Positions 26,812 through 36,340 of a stretch of DNA of 64,000 nucleotides are shown here, in pieces. The notes beneath the pieces were generated by a model. That model did not search any database and had not been told where the DNA came from. It saw only the letters and a program-made list of their open reading frames with translations. Origin of the DNA: Chryseobacterium wanjuense (GTDB lineage: Bacteria; Bacteroidota; Bacteroidia; Flavobacteriales; Weeksellaceae); contig NZ_FOIU01000001.1 of the NCBI RefSeq assembly GCF_900111495.1, positions 1,302,001 through 1,366,000 on the forward strand. The letters run 5' to 3'. The position numbers and the translations under genes are program-made. Each line of letters begins with the position of its first letter. The stretch's first letter is position 1.

Positions 26812-27621
26812 ATGATTCAGTATTTAGATAATATCCATCACAAAGATTCAAAAAACTTTTTCCTGATTGCCGGACCTTGTATTATTGAAGGGGAAGATAT
26901 GGCATTGAGAATTGCTGAAAAAGTAGTAGAACTAACAGATAAATACAATATTCCATATATTTTCAAAGGAAGTTTCAAGAAGGCCAACAGAAGCAGAGTA
27001 GATTCATTTACGACGATTGGTGAAGAAAAATCTTTGGAAATCCTGAAAAAAGTTGGAGAAACCTTCAACATTCCGACAACAACCGATATTCATGAAAATG
27101 AGCATGCGGCTTTGGCGGCTCAATATGTTGATGTTCTGCAGATTCCTGCATTTTTGGTGCGTCAGACTGACCTTTTGGTGGCTGCAGCGAAAACAGGAAA
27201 ATGTGTAACCTTGAAAAAAGGACAATTTCTTTCTCCGGAATCCATGAAATTTGCGGTTCAGAAAATAACAGATTCTGATAATCAGAAGGTTGCGATTATC
27301 GAACGAGGAAATTCTTTCGGATATACCGATCTTATTGTCGATTATAGAGGAATTCCTACCATGAGAGAGTATGCTCCTGTAATTCTGGATGTTACACACT
27401 CTTTACAACAGCCGAATCAAAGCTCGGGAGTTACGGGTGGAAGACCGGATTTAATCGAAACTGTTGCCAAGGCAGGAATTGCAGTAGGAGCCGACGGTAT
27501 TTTCATCGAAACGCATCCGACTCCGGAAACAGCTTTATCAGATGGTGCTAATATGTTAAGATTAGATTTACTGGAAGATTTGTTACAAAAACTGACAAGA
27601 ATTCGCGAAGCTATTTTATAA
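26812..27621 (+). CDS. kdsA: 2-dehydro-3-deoxyphosphooctonate aldolase (Kdo-8-phosphate synthase), metal-dependent type
   Basis: Condenses phosphoenolpyruvate with arabinose 5-phosphate to Kdo-8-phosphate for lipopolysaccharide. The 269 residues include IFKGSFKKANRSR, TTDIHENEHAA, QIPAFLVRQTDL, GNSFGYTDLIVD, DVTHSLQQPNQ and FIETHPTPE. The N-terminal motif IAGPCIIEG has Cys23 where the E. coli metal-independent enzyme has Asn, which marks the metal-requiring class. kdsB lies at 3135. An AT-rich spacer precedes it. Confidence 0.96.
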   Translation: MIQYLDNIHHKDSKNFFLIAGPCIIEGEDMALRIAEKVVELTDKYNIPYIFKGSFKKANRSRVDSFTTIGEEKSLEILKKVGETFNIPTTTDIHENEHAALAAQYVDVLQIPAFLVRQTDLLVAAAKTGKCVTLKKGQFLSPESMKFAVQKITDSDNQKVAIIERGNSFGYTDLIVDYRGIPTMREYAPVILDVTHSLQQPNQSSGVTGGRPDLIETVAKAGIAVGADGIFIETHPTPETALSDGANMLRLDLLEDLLQKLTRIREAIL

Positions 27622-27769
27622 TCCTTTTAAACACAATAATTGTGACTTATTCAAATAAAAAAATGAACGATTGATATCATTTTACCATTATCGTTTAAAT
27701 GTTAAATAAAGTTTAAATAAGTTAAAATAAAATTTATATATTCACGTTTGAAATTTTAAAACATTTCTT

Positions 27770-29992
27770 TTGAAAAAACTAGTTTTACCACTAAGCCTTA
27801 TGGTTCCCATGTTAGTATTCTCTCAGGCAAGGAAGAAGAAGGATACTACAGCTAAAGTCAATACTATCGAGGAAGTCGTTTTCCAGAAAAAGACAACAGG
27901 AAAAACGAATGATATCACCACAGTGAAAATTTCAGCAAAAGACGCTCAGAATGTGGCAAGTATCTCCGGCGGGATTGAAGGAATCATCAAAACGCTGCCT
28001 TCTGTAAACTCCAATACAGAGCTTTCTTCACAATATATGGTTCGTGGTGGAAACTATGACGAAAACCTTATCTATATTAATGATATTGAAATTTACAGGC
28101 CTTTCCTGATCCGAAATTCTCAGCAGGAAGGTTTAAGTATCATCAATCCGGATATGGTTTCTACAGTGAATTTCTCAGCAGGAGGTTTTGAACCGCGATA
28201 TGGTGATAAAATGTCTTCTGCTTTAAATATCTATTATCGTGAGCCCGAAAAATTTGAAGTTGACGGGGAAGCGAGCTTGATCGGGGGAAGATTAACAACC
28301 GGTTTTGGAGCAGGAAAAGATAGTGATGGTGACAAAAAGTTTACCGCTCTATTTTCAGGAAGATATAGAAATACGAATTTGGTTCTTAATACCTTAAAAG
28401 AGGATACGGATTTTAATCCAAAATATATGGATTTCCAGACGTATCTGAATTACCACTTCAGTCCTAAGTTCTCCATGTCATTCATCGGATATTACTCTAA
28501 GAATGATTATGAAATGATTCCTAAAGAAAGAAGTGTAGATTTTGGTTCTCTTAATCAGCCTTTGAACCTTACCGTTAATTACGCCGGCCGTGAAGACGAT
28601 AAGTACAAAAATATGATGGGAACTTATTCCATGAATTTTAAACCATCTGAAAAATGGAGGTTTACTTTGGATGCTTTTGCGTATCAGAATCGTGAAAGAG
28701 AATATTATTCCATAGCTTCGGCTTATATTTTACAGACTTTTGATCCGATTACAGGAGCGCCTGTTACTTCGTATGATACTGGAGGACAAATAGAACACGC
28801 AAGAAATGATTTATTTGTAAGAACGTATGGAGCACAGTTCAGGACACGTTTTTCACCGAATGTGAATACGGATATCGAATTAGGTTTTAAATATGAAAAA
28901 GAAAACCTGAAAGATCTTACCAACGAATGGAAATTGGTAGATTCTGCAGGATACAGCCTTCCGCACGCCGAGTTTGTTGATCCGAGAAATCCCGGTGATC
29001 TGGAATTAATGTACAATATTTCAGGGCAAAATCATATTCAGCCAACGAGAATGTCTGCCTATGCACAGTATTCTCAGAAGTTTTTCTGGGGAAGCAGCAA
29101 AGTATTTGTAAATGCCGGAGCGAGGGTAGCACACTGGAGTTTTAATAACGAAACTATTTTCTCTCCAAGAGCTCAGTTTGCCTTTAAGCCGGATTGGGAT
29201 ACGGATATGTTGTTCAGACTTTCGGGAGGAGTGTATTATCAGGCTCCTTTTTATAAGGAAATTAAAGATTTAGATGGTAATTTTAATTCAGATATAAAAT
29301 CTCAGAGGTCAATTCAGGCTATTTTGGCTAATGATTATGAATTTTATTTTGATGACAGACCTTTCAAATTAACGACCGAGCTTTACTATAAAAAAATGAA
29401 TAACCTGATTCCGTATTATATGGATAATGTGAGAATCCGTTATTCAGGGAAAAATAATGCGTCGGGTTACGCTTACGGGATTGATACCAGATTATTCGGG
29501 GAATTTGTTCCTGGTGTTGATTCTTGGTTATCTGCGAGTTATGCCAGAGTTTTCGAAAATATTGATGGAAAAGGTGATATTCCTAGACCAACAGACCAAA
29601 GGTTCAGATTTGCCATGTTTTACCAGGATTATATGCCGAGATTTCCTCAAATGCGTGTAAACCTTACTTTGGTATATGCAATGGGATTACCGACGGGGGC
29701 TCCGGTTCTTACCGATCCATATCAATACCAGAAAACGTTGCCTTCCTATAAGAGGGTAGATCTAGGACTTTCGTATGCATTTATAGATCCTAAAGAAAAG
29801 AAAGGTGGCTATGGATTTTGGGGCAATTTCGATGAGCTGACATTAGGTGTGCAGGTTTTCAATGCCTTCAACATCAGAAATACTGTTTCAAACCAGTGGA
29901 TTACAGATTCTAATACCAATCTGATGTATCCGGTTCCGGTTCGTCTGACAGGGCGTTTCTTTAATGTGAAACTTGAATTTAAAATTAAATAA
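27770..29992 (+). CDS. TonB-dependent outer-membrane receptor
   Basis: A 740-residue protein with a signal peptide (KKLVLPLSLMVPMLVFSQ), a short N-terminal region with a TonB-box-like NTIEEVVF, a plug domain (about residues 55-160: SSQYMVRGGNYDENLIYIND) and a long beta-barrel ending in an aromatic/hydrophobic strand (RFFNVKLEFKIK). It lacks the N-terminal carboxypeptidase-regulatory domain typical of SusC proteins, and there is no SusD next to it, so a SusCD polysaccharide system is unlikely. The substrate is unknown. The start appears to be TTG at 27770, directly before a perfect signal sequence. A terminator follows. Confidence 0.9.
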   Translation: MKKLVLPLSLMVPMLVFSQARKKKDTTAKVNTIEEVVFQKKTTGKTNDITTVKISAKDAQNVASISGGIEGIIKTLPSVNSNTELSSQYMVRGGNYDENLIYINDIEIYRPFLIRNSQQEGLSIINPDMVSTVNFSAGGFEPRYGDKMSSALNIYYREPEKFEVDGEASLIGGRLTTGFGAGKDSDGDKKFTALFSGRYRNTNLVLNTLKEDTDFNPKYMDFQTYLNYHFSPKFSMSFIGYYSKNDYEMIPKERSVDFGSLNQPLNLTVNYAGREDDKYKNMMGTYSMNFKPSEKWRFTLDAFAYQNREREYYSIASAYILQTFDPITGAPVTSYDTGGQIEHARNDLFVRTYGAQFRTRFSPNVNTDIELGFKYEKENLKDLTNEWKLVDSAGYSLPHAEFVDPRNPGDLELMYNISGQNHIQPTRMSAYAQYSQKFFWGSSKVFVNAGARVAHWSFNNETIFSPRAQFAFKPDWDTDMLFRLSGGVYYQAPFYKEIKDLDGNFNSDIKSQRSIQAILANDYEFYFDDRPFKLTTELYYKKMNNLIPYYMDNVRIRYSGKNNASGYAYGIDTRLFGEFVPGVDSWLSASYARVFENIDGKGDIPRPTDQRFRFAMFYQDYMPRFPQMRVNLTLVYAMGLPTGAPVLTDPYQYQKTLPSYKRVDLGLSYAFIDPKEKKGGYGFWGNFDELTLGVQVFNAFNIRNTVSNQWITDSNTNLMYPVPVRLTGRFFNVKLEFKIK

Positions 29993-30081
29993 ACAGAACT
30001 TAATGAGTAAAGATTAGATTAAATTAAAAATATTCTCAATCATCTGCTAAATCTGCATCATCTGCGAAAAAATACAAACAA

Positions 30082-30112
30082 AAAAACTCCTGAAAACCTC
30101 AGGAGTTTTTTA
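30082..30112 (+). terminator. Terminator downstream of the TonB-dependent receptor
   Basis: A 12-bp stem AAAAACTCCTGA / TCAGGAGTTTTT (30082-30093 and 30099-30110) with a 5-nt loop. It lies about 90 bp after the receptor stop; a short repeat-like stretch with CTGCTAAATCTGC lies between. Confidence 0.85.
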
Positions 30113-30184
30113 TTTCCCGAATTTTATAACAAGATTACAAAATTTTATAACATACCTACCACATATATTTTTAACTTTGCTGTA

Positions 30185-30562
30185 ATGAAAAAGATTCTGG
30201 CCATATTGTTCTCTGTTTTCTACTTCGGTTTTTCTTCCGGGGCGGTTTTCAGCGTTCATTATTGTATGGAGGAATTCGCTTCTATCAGCCAGAAAGTTGA
30301 TGATATCTGTAGCAAATGCGGTGTTAAAACCAAAAAAGACTGCTGCAAAACAGAAATTAAAGTTGTAAAAGTTGATGATTCCCAAAAATCAGATTTTCTT
30401 AAAATTGATTTTGCAAAACAGATTACAGAAGTTCAGCAGCATGAATTTTTGTTCGTAGACAAATCTTTTTCAGCGACCAAATTCACCCAGATTCAGATCA
30501 ATGCACCGCCGGAAAATCGGCCGGTTCCCATTTTTATCCATCATTGTAATTTTAGAATTTAG
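30185..30562 (+). CDS. HYC_CC_PP family exported protein
   Basis: A 125-residue protein with an N-terminal signal or membrane anchor and the three signatures that name the family: HYC (VHYCMEE), CC (KDCCKTE) and PP (INAPPENRPVP), plus a Cys pair in ICSKCGVK. The many conserved Cys and His suggest metal binding. The family recurs in Bacteroidota beside heavy-metal, especially copper, genes, and here it precedes a DUF3347 protein and a multicopper oxidase. A -7-like TAACTTTG (30172-30179) lies just before the ATG. Confidence 0.85.
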   Translation: MKKILAILFSVFYFGFSSGAVFSVHYCMEEFASISQKVDDICSKCGVKTKKDCCKTEIKVVKVDDSQKSDFLKIDFAKQITEVQQHEFLFVDKSFSATKFTQIQINAPPENRPVPIFIHHCNFRI

Positions 30563-30673
30563 AATTCGTCAGTCATTTGATAACCTTATCATTATGATGA
30601 CATGACCTGTCGTTTTATGCGATGTTTTTCAACAATTCTTTATTAAAAATTATTAATTCTAAAATTTAAAACA

Positions 30674-31147
30674 ATGAAAAAATATATCATTACAGCAGCA
30701 TTATCTTTATTTTCAATCATTTCACTTTCAGCACAATCTAAAAAAGATGCACAGGTTTCTAAGCTGTATCAGAATTATATTGCTATAAAATCGGCTTTGG
30801 CTTCAGACGATGCAGATAAAACTTCAAAAGCTGCGGTAGAATTCATCAAAACCGCTTCCGCTGTTGATTATAAAGTGGTTTCTGAGGGAAATTTAAACAT
30901 CCTTAGAAAAGACGCAACAGCTATTTCGGAAGCCAGAAATATTACGGCACAACGAGAAACTTTTTACAATTTATCAGACAACATGATCGGGCTTACAAAG
31001 GAATTCAAGCTTTCCGAAAATCCGATTTATGTGCAGTATTGTCCAATGGCAGACGGAAGCTGGCTGAGCGACGAAAAGAAAATTGTAAATCCATACTACG
31101 GAAGTTCTATGCTTTCTTGCGGAAGTGTTAAATCAGAGATTAAATAA
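30674..31147 (+). CDS. DUF3347 domain exported protein (copper-associated)
   Basis: A 157-residue periplasmic protein with a signal peptide ending LSAQ. It has the DUF3347 pattern: an amphipathic first helix (VSKLYQNYIAIKSALASDD), central helices, and the C-terminal metal-site-like YVQYCPMADGSWLSDEKKIVNPYYGSSMLSCG, where Cys, Met and the second Cys are conserved. DUF3347 also occurs attached to CusB-type efflux adaptors, and a copper-binding role is inferred. It is the second gene of the copper locus; a palindromic repeat separates it from the oxidase gene. Confidence 0.85.
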   Translation: MKKYIITAALSLFSIISLSAQSKKDAQVSKLYQNYIAIKSALASDDADKTSKAAVEFIKTASAVDYKVVSEGNLNILRKDATAISEARNITAQRETFYNLSDNMIGLTKEFKLSENPIYVQYCPMADGSWLSDEKKIVNPYYGSSMLSCGSVKSEIK

Positions 31148-31172
31148 TTTATCTATTTCATTTAAAAATAAT

Positions 31173-31341
31173 AAGTTGTATAGCTTAAGTTAAAGTTTAC
31201 TTGAAAACGAATTGTTTAAGATTTTTGAGATCTTTGCTAAGTGAAACGCCTTTGTGAACTTAAAAATATTCTCAATAATTTCAAGAAACATTAGCGGACT
31301 TCGCGTTCAATCTAAGCAAGCTTAAACAAGCTATACAACTT
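31173..31341. repeat. 170-bp element with 14-bp perfect terminal inverted repeats
   Basis: AAGTTGTATAGCTT at 31173-31186 is the exact reverse complement of 31328-31341. The interior is AT-rich with inner short palindromes and no open frame. It occupies nearly all of the 211-bp gap between the DUF3347 and multicopper oxidase genes. Confidence 0.65.
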
Positions 31342-31358
31342 AAAAATATCGAAATATT

Positions 31359-34166
31359 ATGAAAAAAATAATAATGTTTCTACTGTTTTTATTCTCTGTT
31401 TTCACATTTGCGCAAACAACAAAAACGTTTTATACCTGTCCTATGCATCCGGAAGTCGTGTCCTCAAAACCTGGAGACTGCCCGAAATGCGGAATGACTT
31501 TAGTTAAAAAAACGGTCATCATAAAACCGAAAGTTGTAGCAAAACCACAGGTGAAACCTTTACCGAAAACAGAAGTAAAATCAACAGAAAGTAAGAATAA
31601 GGCTAAAACTAAGGTTAAGGCTAAGATTAAGGTTGAGAAAAAGCCTGATGTTAAAAAAATAAATAAGTCTAAGGAAACGAATATTGTTAAACCAGTTTTA
31701 AATTCTAAAAAGCAAAACCAAATTAAATCAGAAATTTCATCTGATTCTAAACCTGAGCCTCAATCTCAACCTCAAAAATACACCTGCCCAATGCATCCGG
31801 AAATCATTTCAGATCACCCGGGGAAATGCCCGAAATGCGGAATGGATTTGGTAGAAATTGAAGATCATTCTAAGCATCAAGCTGAACCTGAACCTCAAAA
31901 TTCTGTTTTAAAAAGAAACTCAGAAAACGGGAAAGTAAGCTTCGGTGGAAAAACGGTTCGCTACGATTTATATGTAAAAGATACGATTGTAAATTTTACA
32001 GGAAAAACCCGCCGGGCAATTGCAGTAAACGGAAAATTACAGGCTCCGACTTTATATTTTACAGAAGGAGATACAGCAGAAATTTACCTTCACAATATGC
32101 TGAAAGAAAATACAGGTTTTCATTGGCATGGCGTGATTTTACCGAACGAACATGATGGTGTTCCGTATCTTACAACAAAGCCAGTAAAACCGGGAGAAAC
32201 TCATTTATATAAATTCAGGGTTTCCCAAAACGGGACGTATTGGTATCACTCTCACGAAGCGCTTCAGGAGCAAATCGGGATGAACGGAATTTTAGTTTTT
32301 CAAAAGAGGGAAGGAGAACCAAAGGTGAATTATACCAAAGAAATTCCTGTATTGCTGGGAGATTGGAGCGATGAAGATCCGATGCAGATTGCAAGAAGGC
32401 TTCACATGGCGAATACGGATTGGTATGCCATTAAGAAAAATGCAGTTCAAAGTTATTGGGAAGCTATAAAATCAGGAAATTTCGGAACAAAAGCCCTCAA
32501 CGAATGGAAAAGAATGGAGGCGATGGATGTGAGTGATGTTTATTATGATAAATTTCTCATCAACGGACTTCCAAGTTCGGATTATTCACATTTAAAAAAA
32601 GGAGATAAAGTCCGGCTGAGAGTAGCCAATGGAGGTTCGTCAACCTATTTCTGGCTGAATTTTGGAGGCGGGAAAATAAAAGTAATTGCCAACGACGGAA
32701 ATGATGTGGTGCCGGTAGAAGTTGACCGTCTGATAGTCGGGGTTTCCGAGACCTATGATATTGAAGTGACAATTCCTGAGGATAAAAGTTTTGAATTCAG
32801 GGCAACTTCAGAAGACAGGATCGGTCATGCATCGCTTTGGTTGGGTTCCGGTGAAAAAATGAATGCTCCGGATTTACCGAGGTTAAAACTTTTTGAAGGG
32901 ATGAAAATGATGAACGGTATGATGGAAATGAGCGGAAATATGAAGCCCATGAACATGACAATGAGCAATCAGATGATGGATATGAATGAAGTAATGTATC
33001 CTGAACTTCCTGAAAGTCAGCGAAAAATGACCATGAAGCACATGAATGAAATGATGGGAATTAAAACTGAAGAAGAAGATCACTCCAATCATTCGGGAAT
33101 GAATATGACGGAGGAAAAATCCATTAAAAGATTGTCGTATAATATATTGAAGTCCCCGGAAAAAACGATTCTTCCCACCGAAAATGTAAGGGAATTAAAA
33201 TTTAGACTGGAAGGAAATATGAACCACTATTTGTGGACATTAGACAATAAAACGGTAACCGAGACCGACAAAATTTTAGTAAAAAAAGGTGAAATTCTGA
33301 GAATTACGATGTATAATAATTCGATGATGCGCCATCCGATGCACCTTCACGGTCATGATTTTAGGTTAATTAATTCAAAAGGAGAATATTCACCGTTAAA
33401 AAATGTGGTTGACATCATGCCGATGGAAACCAACACAATTGAATTTGCTGCCAATCAGGATGGTGACTGGTTTTTCCACTGCCACATTCTCTATCACATG
33501 ATGGCGGGAATGGGAAGAATTTTTAGTTATGAAAATTCAAAGCCGAATCCACAGCTTCCTGACAGAAAATTAGCATGGAAAAACTTCCTGAAAGATAATA
33601 GAATGATCAGTTCGATGGCGATGCTGGATATCAACAGCAACAAAATTCATGCAGAAACAATGACGATGTTCGGGCCAAGATGGGCTAATTTGAATGAATT
33701 TCATACCAATTGGGATTTCAATCATTTTGACGGCAATTTCAAGGTGGGAAGATTTTTAGGAAAATTCCAGTGGGCACTTCCTTACGCGGGTTTTAGAATT
33801 CAAAAAAATCATGAAATCATGGAAAGACAAATGATGGAAGATATGGGGATGGATTTTCATGGGAAGAAAACCTGGTTCGGTCAGCAAAAAGCATCAAAAA
33901 CCCGTGGAGCTTTTGTTGTGGGGATGCAATATCTTCTGCCGATGCTGATTACAGCCGATGCAAGTGTAGACCAAAACGGAAAAGTTTTATTGGAATTCAG
34001 CAGGGAAGACATTCCACTTTCCAGAAGATTGAGAGGAAATTTTACCGTAAATTCTGATGGTGAATTCAATACAGGATTGCGATACATATTGCAAAAATGG
34101 CTTTCTGTTTCCGGAAATTATGATAACGAATTTGGATGGGGAGCCGGAATTACTTTAACGTATTAA
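31359..34166 (+). CDS. Multicopper oxidase with two heavy-metal-binding domains and a C-terminal CopB-like domain
   Basis: A 935-residue periplasmic copper-resistance protein. In order: a signal peptide (to about residue 20); heavy-metal-binding domain 1 (YTCPMHPEVV...CPKCGM, about 24-50); a Lys/Pro-rich linker; heavy-metal-binding domain 2 (about 140-166); three cupredoxin domains with the copper motifs FHWHG, WYHSH, HPMHLHGH and HCHILYH; and a Met-rich segment (about 510-590) like that of CopA. After the last copper motif (about residue 715) a further 200 residues end in alternating strands (LLPMLITADASVD, KVLLEFSREDIPL, TGLRYILQ, WLSVSGNYDNEFGWGAG), which resemble the outer-membrane barrel protein CopB. 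This would be a natural CopA-CopB fusion. A strong terminator follows. Confidence 0.88.
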   Translation: MKKIIMFLLFLFSVFTFAQTTKTFYTCPMHPEVVSSKPGDCPKCGMTLVKKTVIIKPKVVAKPQVKPLPKTEVKSTESKNKAKTKVKAKIKVEKKPDVKKINKSKETNIVKPVLNSKKQNQIKSEISSDSKPEPQSQPQKYTCPMHPEIISDHPGKCPKCGMDLVEIEDHSKHQAEPEPQNSVLKRNSENGKVSFGGKTVRYDLYVKDTIVNFTGKTRRAIAVNGKLQAPTLYFTEGDTAEIYLHNMLKENTGFHWHGVILPNEHDGVPYLTTKPVKPGETHLYKFRVSQNGTYWYHSHEALQEQIGMNGILVFQKREGEPKVNYTKEIPVLLGDWSDEDPMQIARRLHMANTDWYAIKKNAVQSYWEAIKSGNFGTKALNEWKRMEAMDVSDVYYDKFLINGLPSSDYSHLKKGDKVRLRVANGGSSTYFWLNFGGGKIKVIANDGNDVVPVEVDRLIVGVSETYDIEVTIPEDKSFEFRATSEDRIGHASLWLGSGEKMNAPDLPRLKLFEGMKMMNGMMEMSGNMKPMNMTMSNQMMDMNEVMYPELPESQRKMTMKHMNEMMGIKTEEEDHSNHSGMNMTEEKSIKRLSYNILKSPEKTILPTENVRELKFRLEGNMNHYLWTLDNKTVTETDKILVKKGEILRITMYNNSMMRHPMHLHGHDFRLINSKGEYSPLKNVVDIMPMETNTIEFAANQDGDWFFHCHILYHMMAGMGRIFSYENSKPNPQLPDRKLAWKNFLKDNRMISSMAMLDINSNKIHAETMTMFGPRWANLNEFHTNWDFNHFDGNFKVGRFLGKFQWALPYAGFRIQKNHEIMERQMMEDMGMDFHGKKTWFGQQKASKTRGAFVVGMQYLLPMLITADASVDQNGKVLLEFSREDIPLSRRLRGNFTVNSDGEFNTGLRYILQKWLSVSGNYDNEFGWGAGITLTY

Positions 34167-34170
34167 AATT

Positions 34171-34199
34171 AAGGAACTCAAAAGGAGTTCCTTTTTTTT
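34171..34199 (+). terminator. Terminator of the copper locus
   Basis: A 9-bp stem AAGGAACTC / GAGTTCCTT, then a T tract, 5 bp after the multicopper oxidase stop. Confidence 0.92.
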
Positions 34200-34261
34200 G
34201 CAAAATCTAATTATTTAAGTTTGACAATGGCGACACTTGAAGGGTTTGTTAAAGTAAAGTT

Positions 34262-34693
34262 TTATAAAAATTTATTTAAATATTCTTCCAAATCAAAGTC
34301 TTTATTTTTAAAATTTAGATTTGCTTTAAAGCTTTTGTCAAAATTTGCTATTTCAAGCCTGTCCTTTACTTTTCGTTTAGAATAATAGGTGAATTTGTGC
34401 ATAACGCCGGGAAAAATATCAATGCCTTTTGATAGTTGTATAATGGCTTTATTAAAACTTAATAAAAAAATCTCATCCTCTAAAAAGATAATATCACACT
34501 TTCTATAAGTGATTTTTGCACCGATTTTTTGATAGGATTCCGTTTCTGTTTCAACATTTTTTACAATGCTGTATTTTCTGTCTTTGATGAAATTAAAGAA
34601 GATTTTGCGGGTATATTTAAAATAAAAATAGAATATGAGGTTGATTAAAATCCAAAATAGGATCACTCCTCCAATCAAAAAATATATTTCCAT
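34262..34693 (-). CDS. Small membrane-anchored protein of unknown function
   Basis: A 143-residue protein. Residues 4-27 form one hydrophobic helix (YFLIGGVILFWILINLIFYFYF) followed by KYTRK, which suggests an N-terminal anchor with the remainder in the cytoplasm. The soluble part has alternating strands (YSIVKNVETETESYQKIGAKITYRK, CDIIFLEDEIFLLSF) and might form a small beta-barrel of PH-like type. No family is recognised. It lies between the copper-locus terminator and the rpoD terminator. Confidence 0.65.
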   Translation of the reverse strand: MEIYFLIGGVILFWILINLIFYFYFKYTRKIFFNFIKDRKYSIVKNVETETESYQKIGAKITYRKCDIIFLEDEIFLLSFNKAIIQLSKGIDIFPGVMHKFTYYSKRKVKDRLEIANFDKSFKANLNFKNKDFDLEEYLNKFL

Positions 34694-34710
34694 CGTTCAA
34701 CAAAAATAAA

Positions 34711-34740
34711 AAAACGGAGCCTGAAAATCAAGCTCCGCCG
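34711..34740 (-). terminator. Terminator of the primary sigma factor gene
   Basis: CGGAGC / GCTCCG (34715-34720 and 34732-34737), then on the minus strand a T tract, about 20 bp past the sigma factor stop. Confidence 0.75.
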
Positions 34741-34758
34741 TATACATTTACGTTAAAA

Positions 34759-35625
34759 TTATTTACCTAAATAAGATTTCAAAATCTTACTTCTGGTATT
34801 ATGTTTTAATCTCTTGATCGCTTTTTCTTTGATCTGACGAACCCTCTCTCTTGTTAAATCAAAAGTTTCACCAATTTCTTCCAAAGTCATCGGATGTTTT
34901 CCGTTCAGACCGAAGTACAATCTTACCAAGTCAGCCTCTCTCGGCGTCAAAGTATTTAATGCTCTTTCGATCTCGATTTGTAGAGACTCCAGCATCAGAT
35001 CTTTATCCGGGCTAGGAGATTCTCCTGAACGCAATACATCATAAAGATTAGAATCTTCACCTTCTACCAAAGGTGCATCCATAGACAGGTGTCTACCGGA
35101 GTTTTTCATAGATTCCTTGATATCTTCCTCGCTCATGTCAAGAACTTCAGCCAATTCTTCCGGAGAAGGCGGTCTTTCATTTTCCTGCTCAAGGTGAGCG
35201 TATGCTTTGTTAATTTTGTTGATTGAACCAATTTTATTTAACGGTAATCTTACAATTCTCGACTGCTCTGCCAATGCCTGTAAGATCGACTGACGAATCC
35301 ACCAAACCGCGTAAGAGATAAATTTGAAACCTCTGGTCTCATCATATCTTTTTGCAGCTTTCATAAGTCCTAAGTTACCTTCATTGATCAAATCGGGTAA
35401 AGAAAGACCTTGGTTTTGGTATTGCTTAGATACAGAAACTACGAAACGAAGGTTGGCTTTGATCAGTTTTTCCAATGCTGCTCTGTCGCCAGCACGGATT
35501 CTTTGTGCCAATTCTACTTCTTCGTCTGCAGTAATCAATTCTACTTTACCAATTTCCTGCAAATACTTGTCTAATGAAGCAGTTTCCCTGTTGGTAACCT
35601 GCTTAGTAATTTTTAACTGTCTCAT
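34759..35625 (-). CDS. rpoD: Primary RNA polymerase sigma factor (RpoD/SigA, short Bacteroidota form)
   Basis: Group 1 sigma-70 factor of 288 residues, much shorter than E. coli RpoD because region 1.1 and the non-conserved region are absent, as is usual in Bacteroidota. Region 1.2 ([26 protein letters not shown]), region 2 ([36 protein letters not shown]), region 3 and region 4 ([47 protein letters not shown]) are all present. It should recognise the TTG/TAnnTTTG promoters seen throughout the window. Confidence 0.95.
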   Translation of the reverse strand: MRQLKITKQVTNRETASLDKYLQEIGKVELITADEEVELAQRIRAGDRAALEKLIKANLRFVVSVSKQYQNQGLSLPDLINEGNLGLMKAAKRYDETRGFKFISYAVWWIRQSILQALAEQSRIVRLPLNKIGSINKINKAYAHLEQENERPPSPEELAEVLDMSEEDIKESMKNSGRHLSMDAPLVEGEDSNLYDVLRSGESPSPDKDLMLESLQIEIERALNTLTPREADLVRLYFGLNGKHPMTLEEIGETFDLTRERVRQIKEKAIKRLKHNTRSKILKSYLGK

Positions 35626-35669
35626 CTATTTTTTTCCTCAAAAAAGAGTTACTATACATTATACGTTTG

Positions 35670-35698
35670 AAAAGGTAAAAAGGTTACACAGGTTTCAA
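35670..35698 (-). promoter_or_regulatory. Candidate rpoD promoter
   Basis: On the minus strand TTG (35698-35696), an 18-bp spacer and TACCTTTT (35677-35670), one mismatch from TAnnTTTG. The leader to the ATG is about 45 nt. Confidence 0.45.
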
Positions 35699-35867
35699 TT
35701 ATTTTTTATTTATTTAAATTAAAATTGAAAAATTAGTTGTAAATTGTCGCTCCCACTAGATAAAACAGTGATTTTTTCATTTCAATACTTAGGAAAGATT
35801 TGAAATCTGTATCAAAAAGTATTTAATTCAGCTTTAAACTTGTTGGAAATTTTTATTAGAAGCTATT

Positions 35868-35985
35868 TCCTGCTTTCCACTATATCTTTTTTGTTACGGG
35901 GCTCCTGAACAACGTTCGGAAACTTTCAGTTTATGCTCCGCCCGCAACAAAAAAGGATGCCGTTTCAATCAGGGCTAGGGCTGTA
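35868..35985. repeat. Hairpin repeat (family G)
   Basis: A conserved left block CTTTCCACTATATCTTTTTTG and a right block CAAAAAAGGATGCCG, followed by CAATCAGGGCTAGGG, enclose a GC-richer stem. The same blocks, diverged, occur at 55058-55140 inside a coding sequence. Confidence 0.7.
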
Positions 35986-36021
35986 GTCATTTCTTTAAAT
36001 ATTAGGAAATATCCACAAAGT

Positions 36022-36197
36022 TTGTCATACTGAAAGCATCTAGATAAGAATCTTTCCAAAATATTTTCTAATACTATGTTTAAATGCTTTCAGCCTGACA
36101 CTGGATAAAACTTACGGATAGTATTAGCGTTGTCAGGCTGAGGCTCTCGAAGCCTTTAAATTTAAATAATAGTTTCTTCTTCGCCAGAATGACACAC
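36022..36197. repeat. Two adjacent palindromic units of family B
   Basis: TGTCATACTGAAAGCAT (36023-36039) pairs with ATGCTTTCAGCCTGACA (36084-36100). A second unit runs from GTTGTCAGGCTGAGG to CTTCTTCGCCAGAATGACA. Confidence 0.65.
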
Positions 36198-36312
36198 TTA
36201 GAAAATAAATAAAAAAGACGTTGAAAAAAATCAGCATGACAAAATCTGTGGTAAATCAATGTAAAAAATCGTGTCCATTCGTGAAAAATCAGTGTCATTT
36301 GTGTTTTAAAAA

Positions 36313-36340
36313 CAAAAAAAGCGAAACCAAAGTTCCGCTC
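36313..36340 (-). terminator. Terminator of the S1/P1 nuclease gene
   Basis: On the minus strand AGCGGAAC-TTTG-GTTTCGCT (one G-U pair), then a T7 tract, about 55 bp past the stop codon. Confidence 0.65.
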
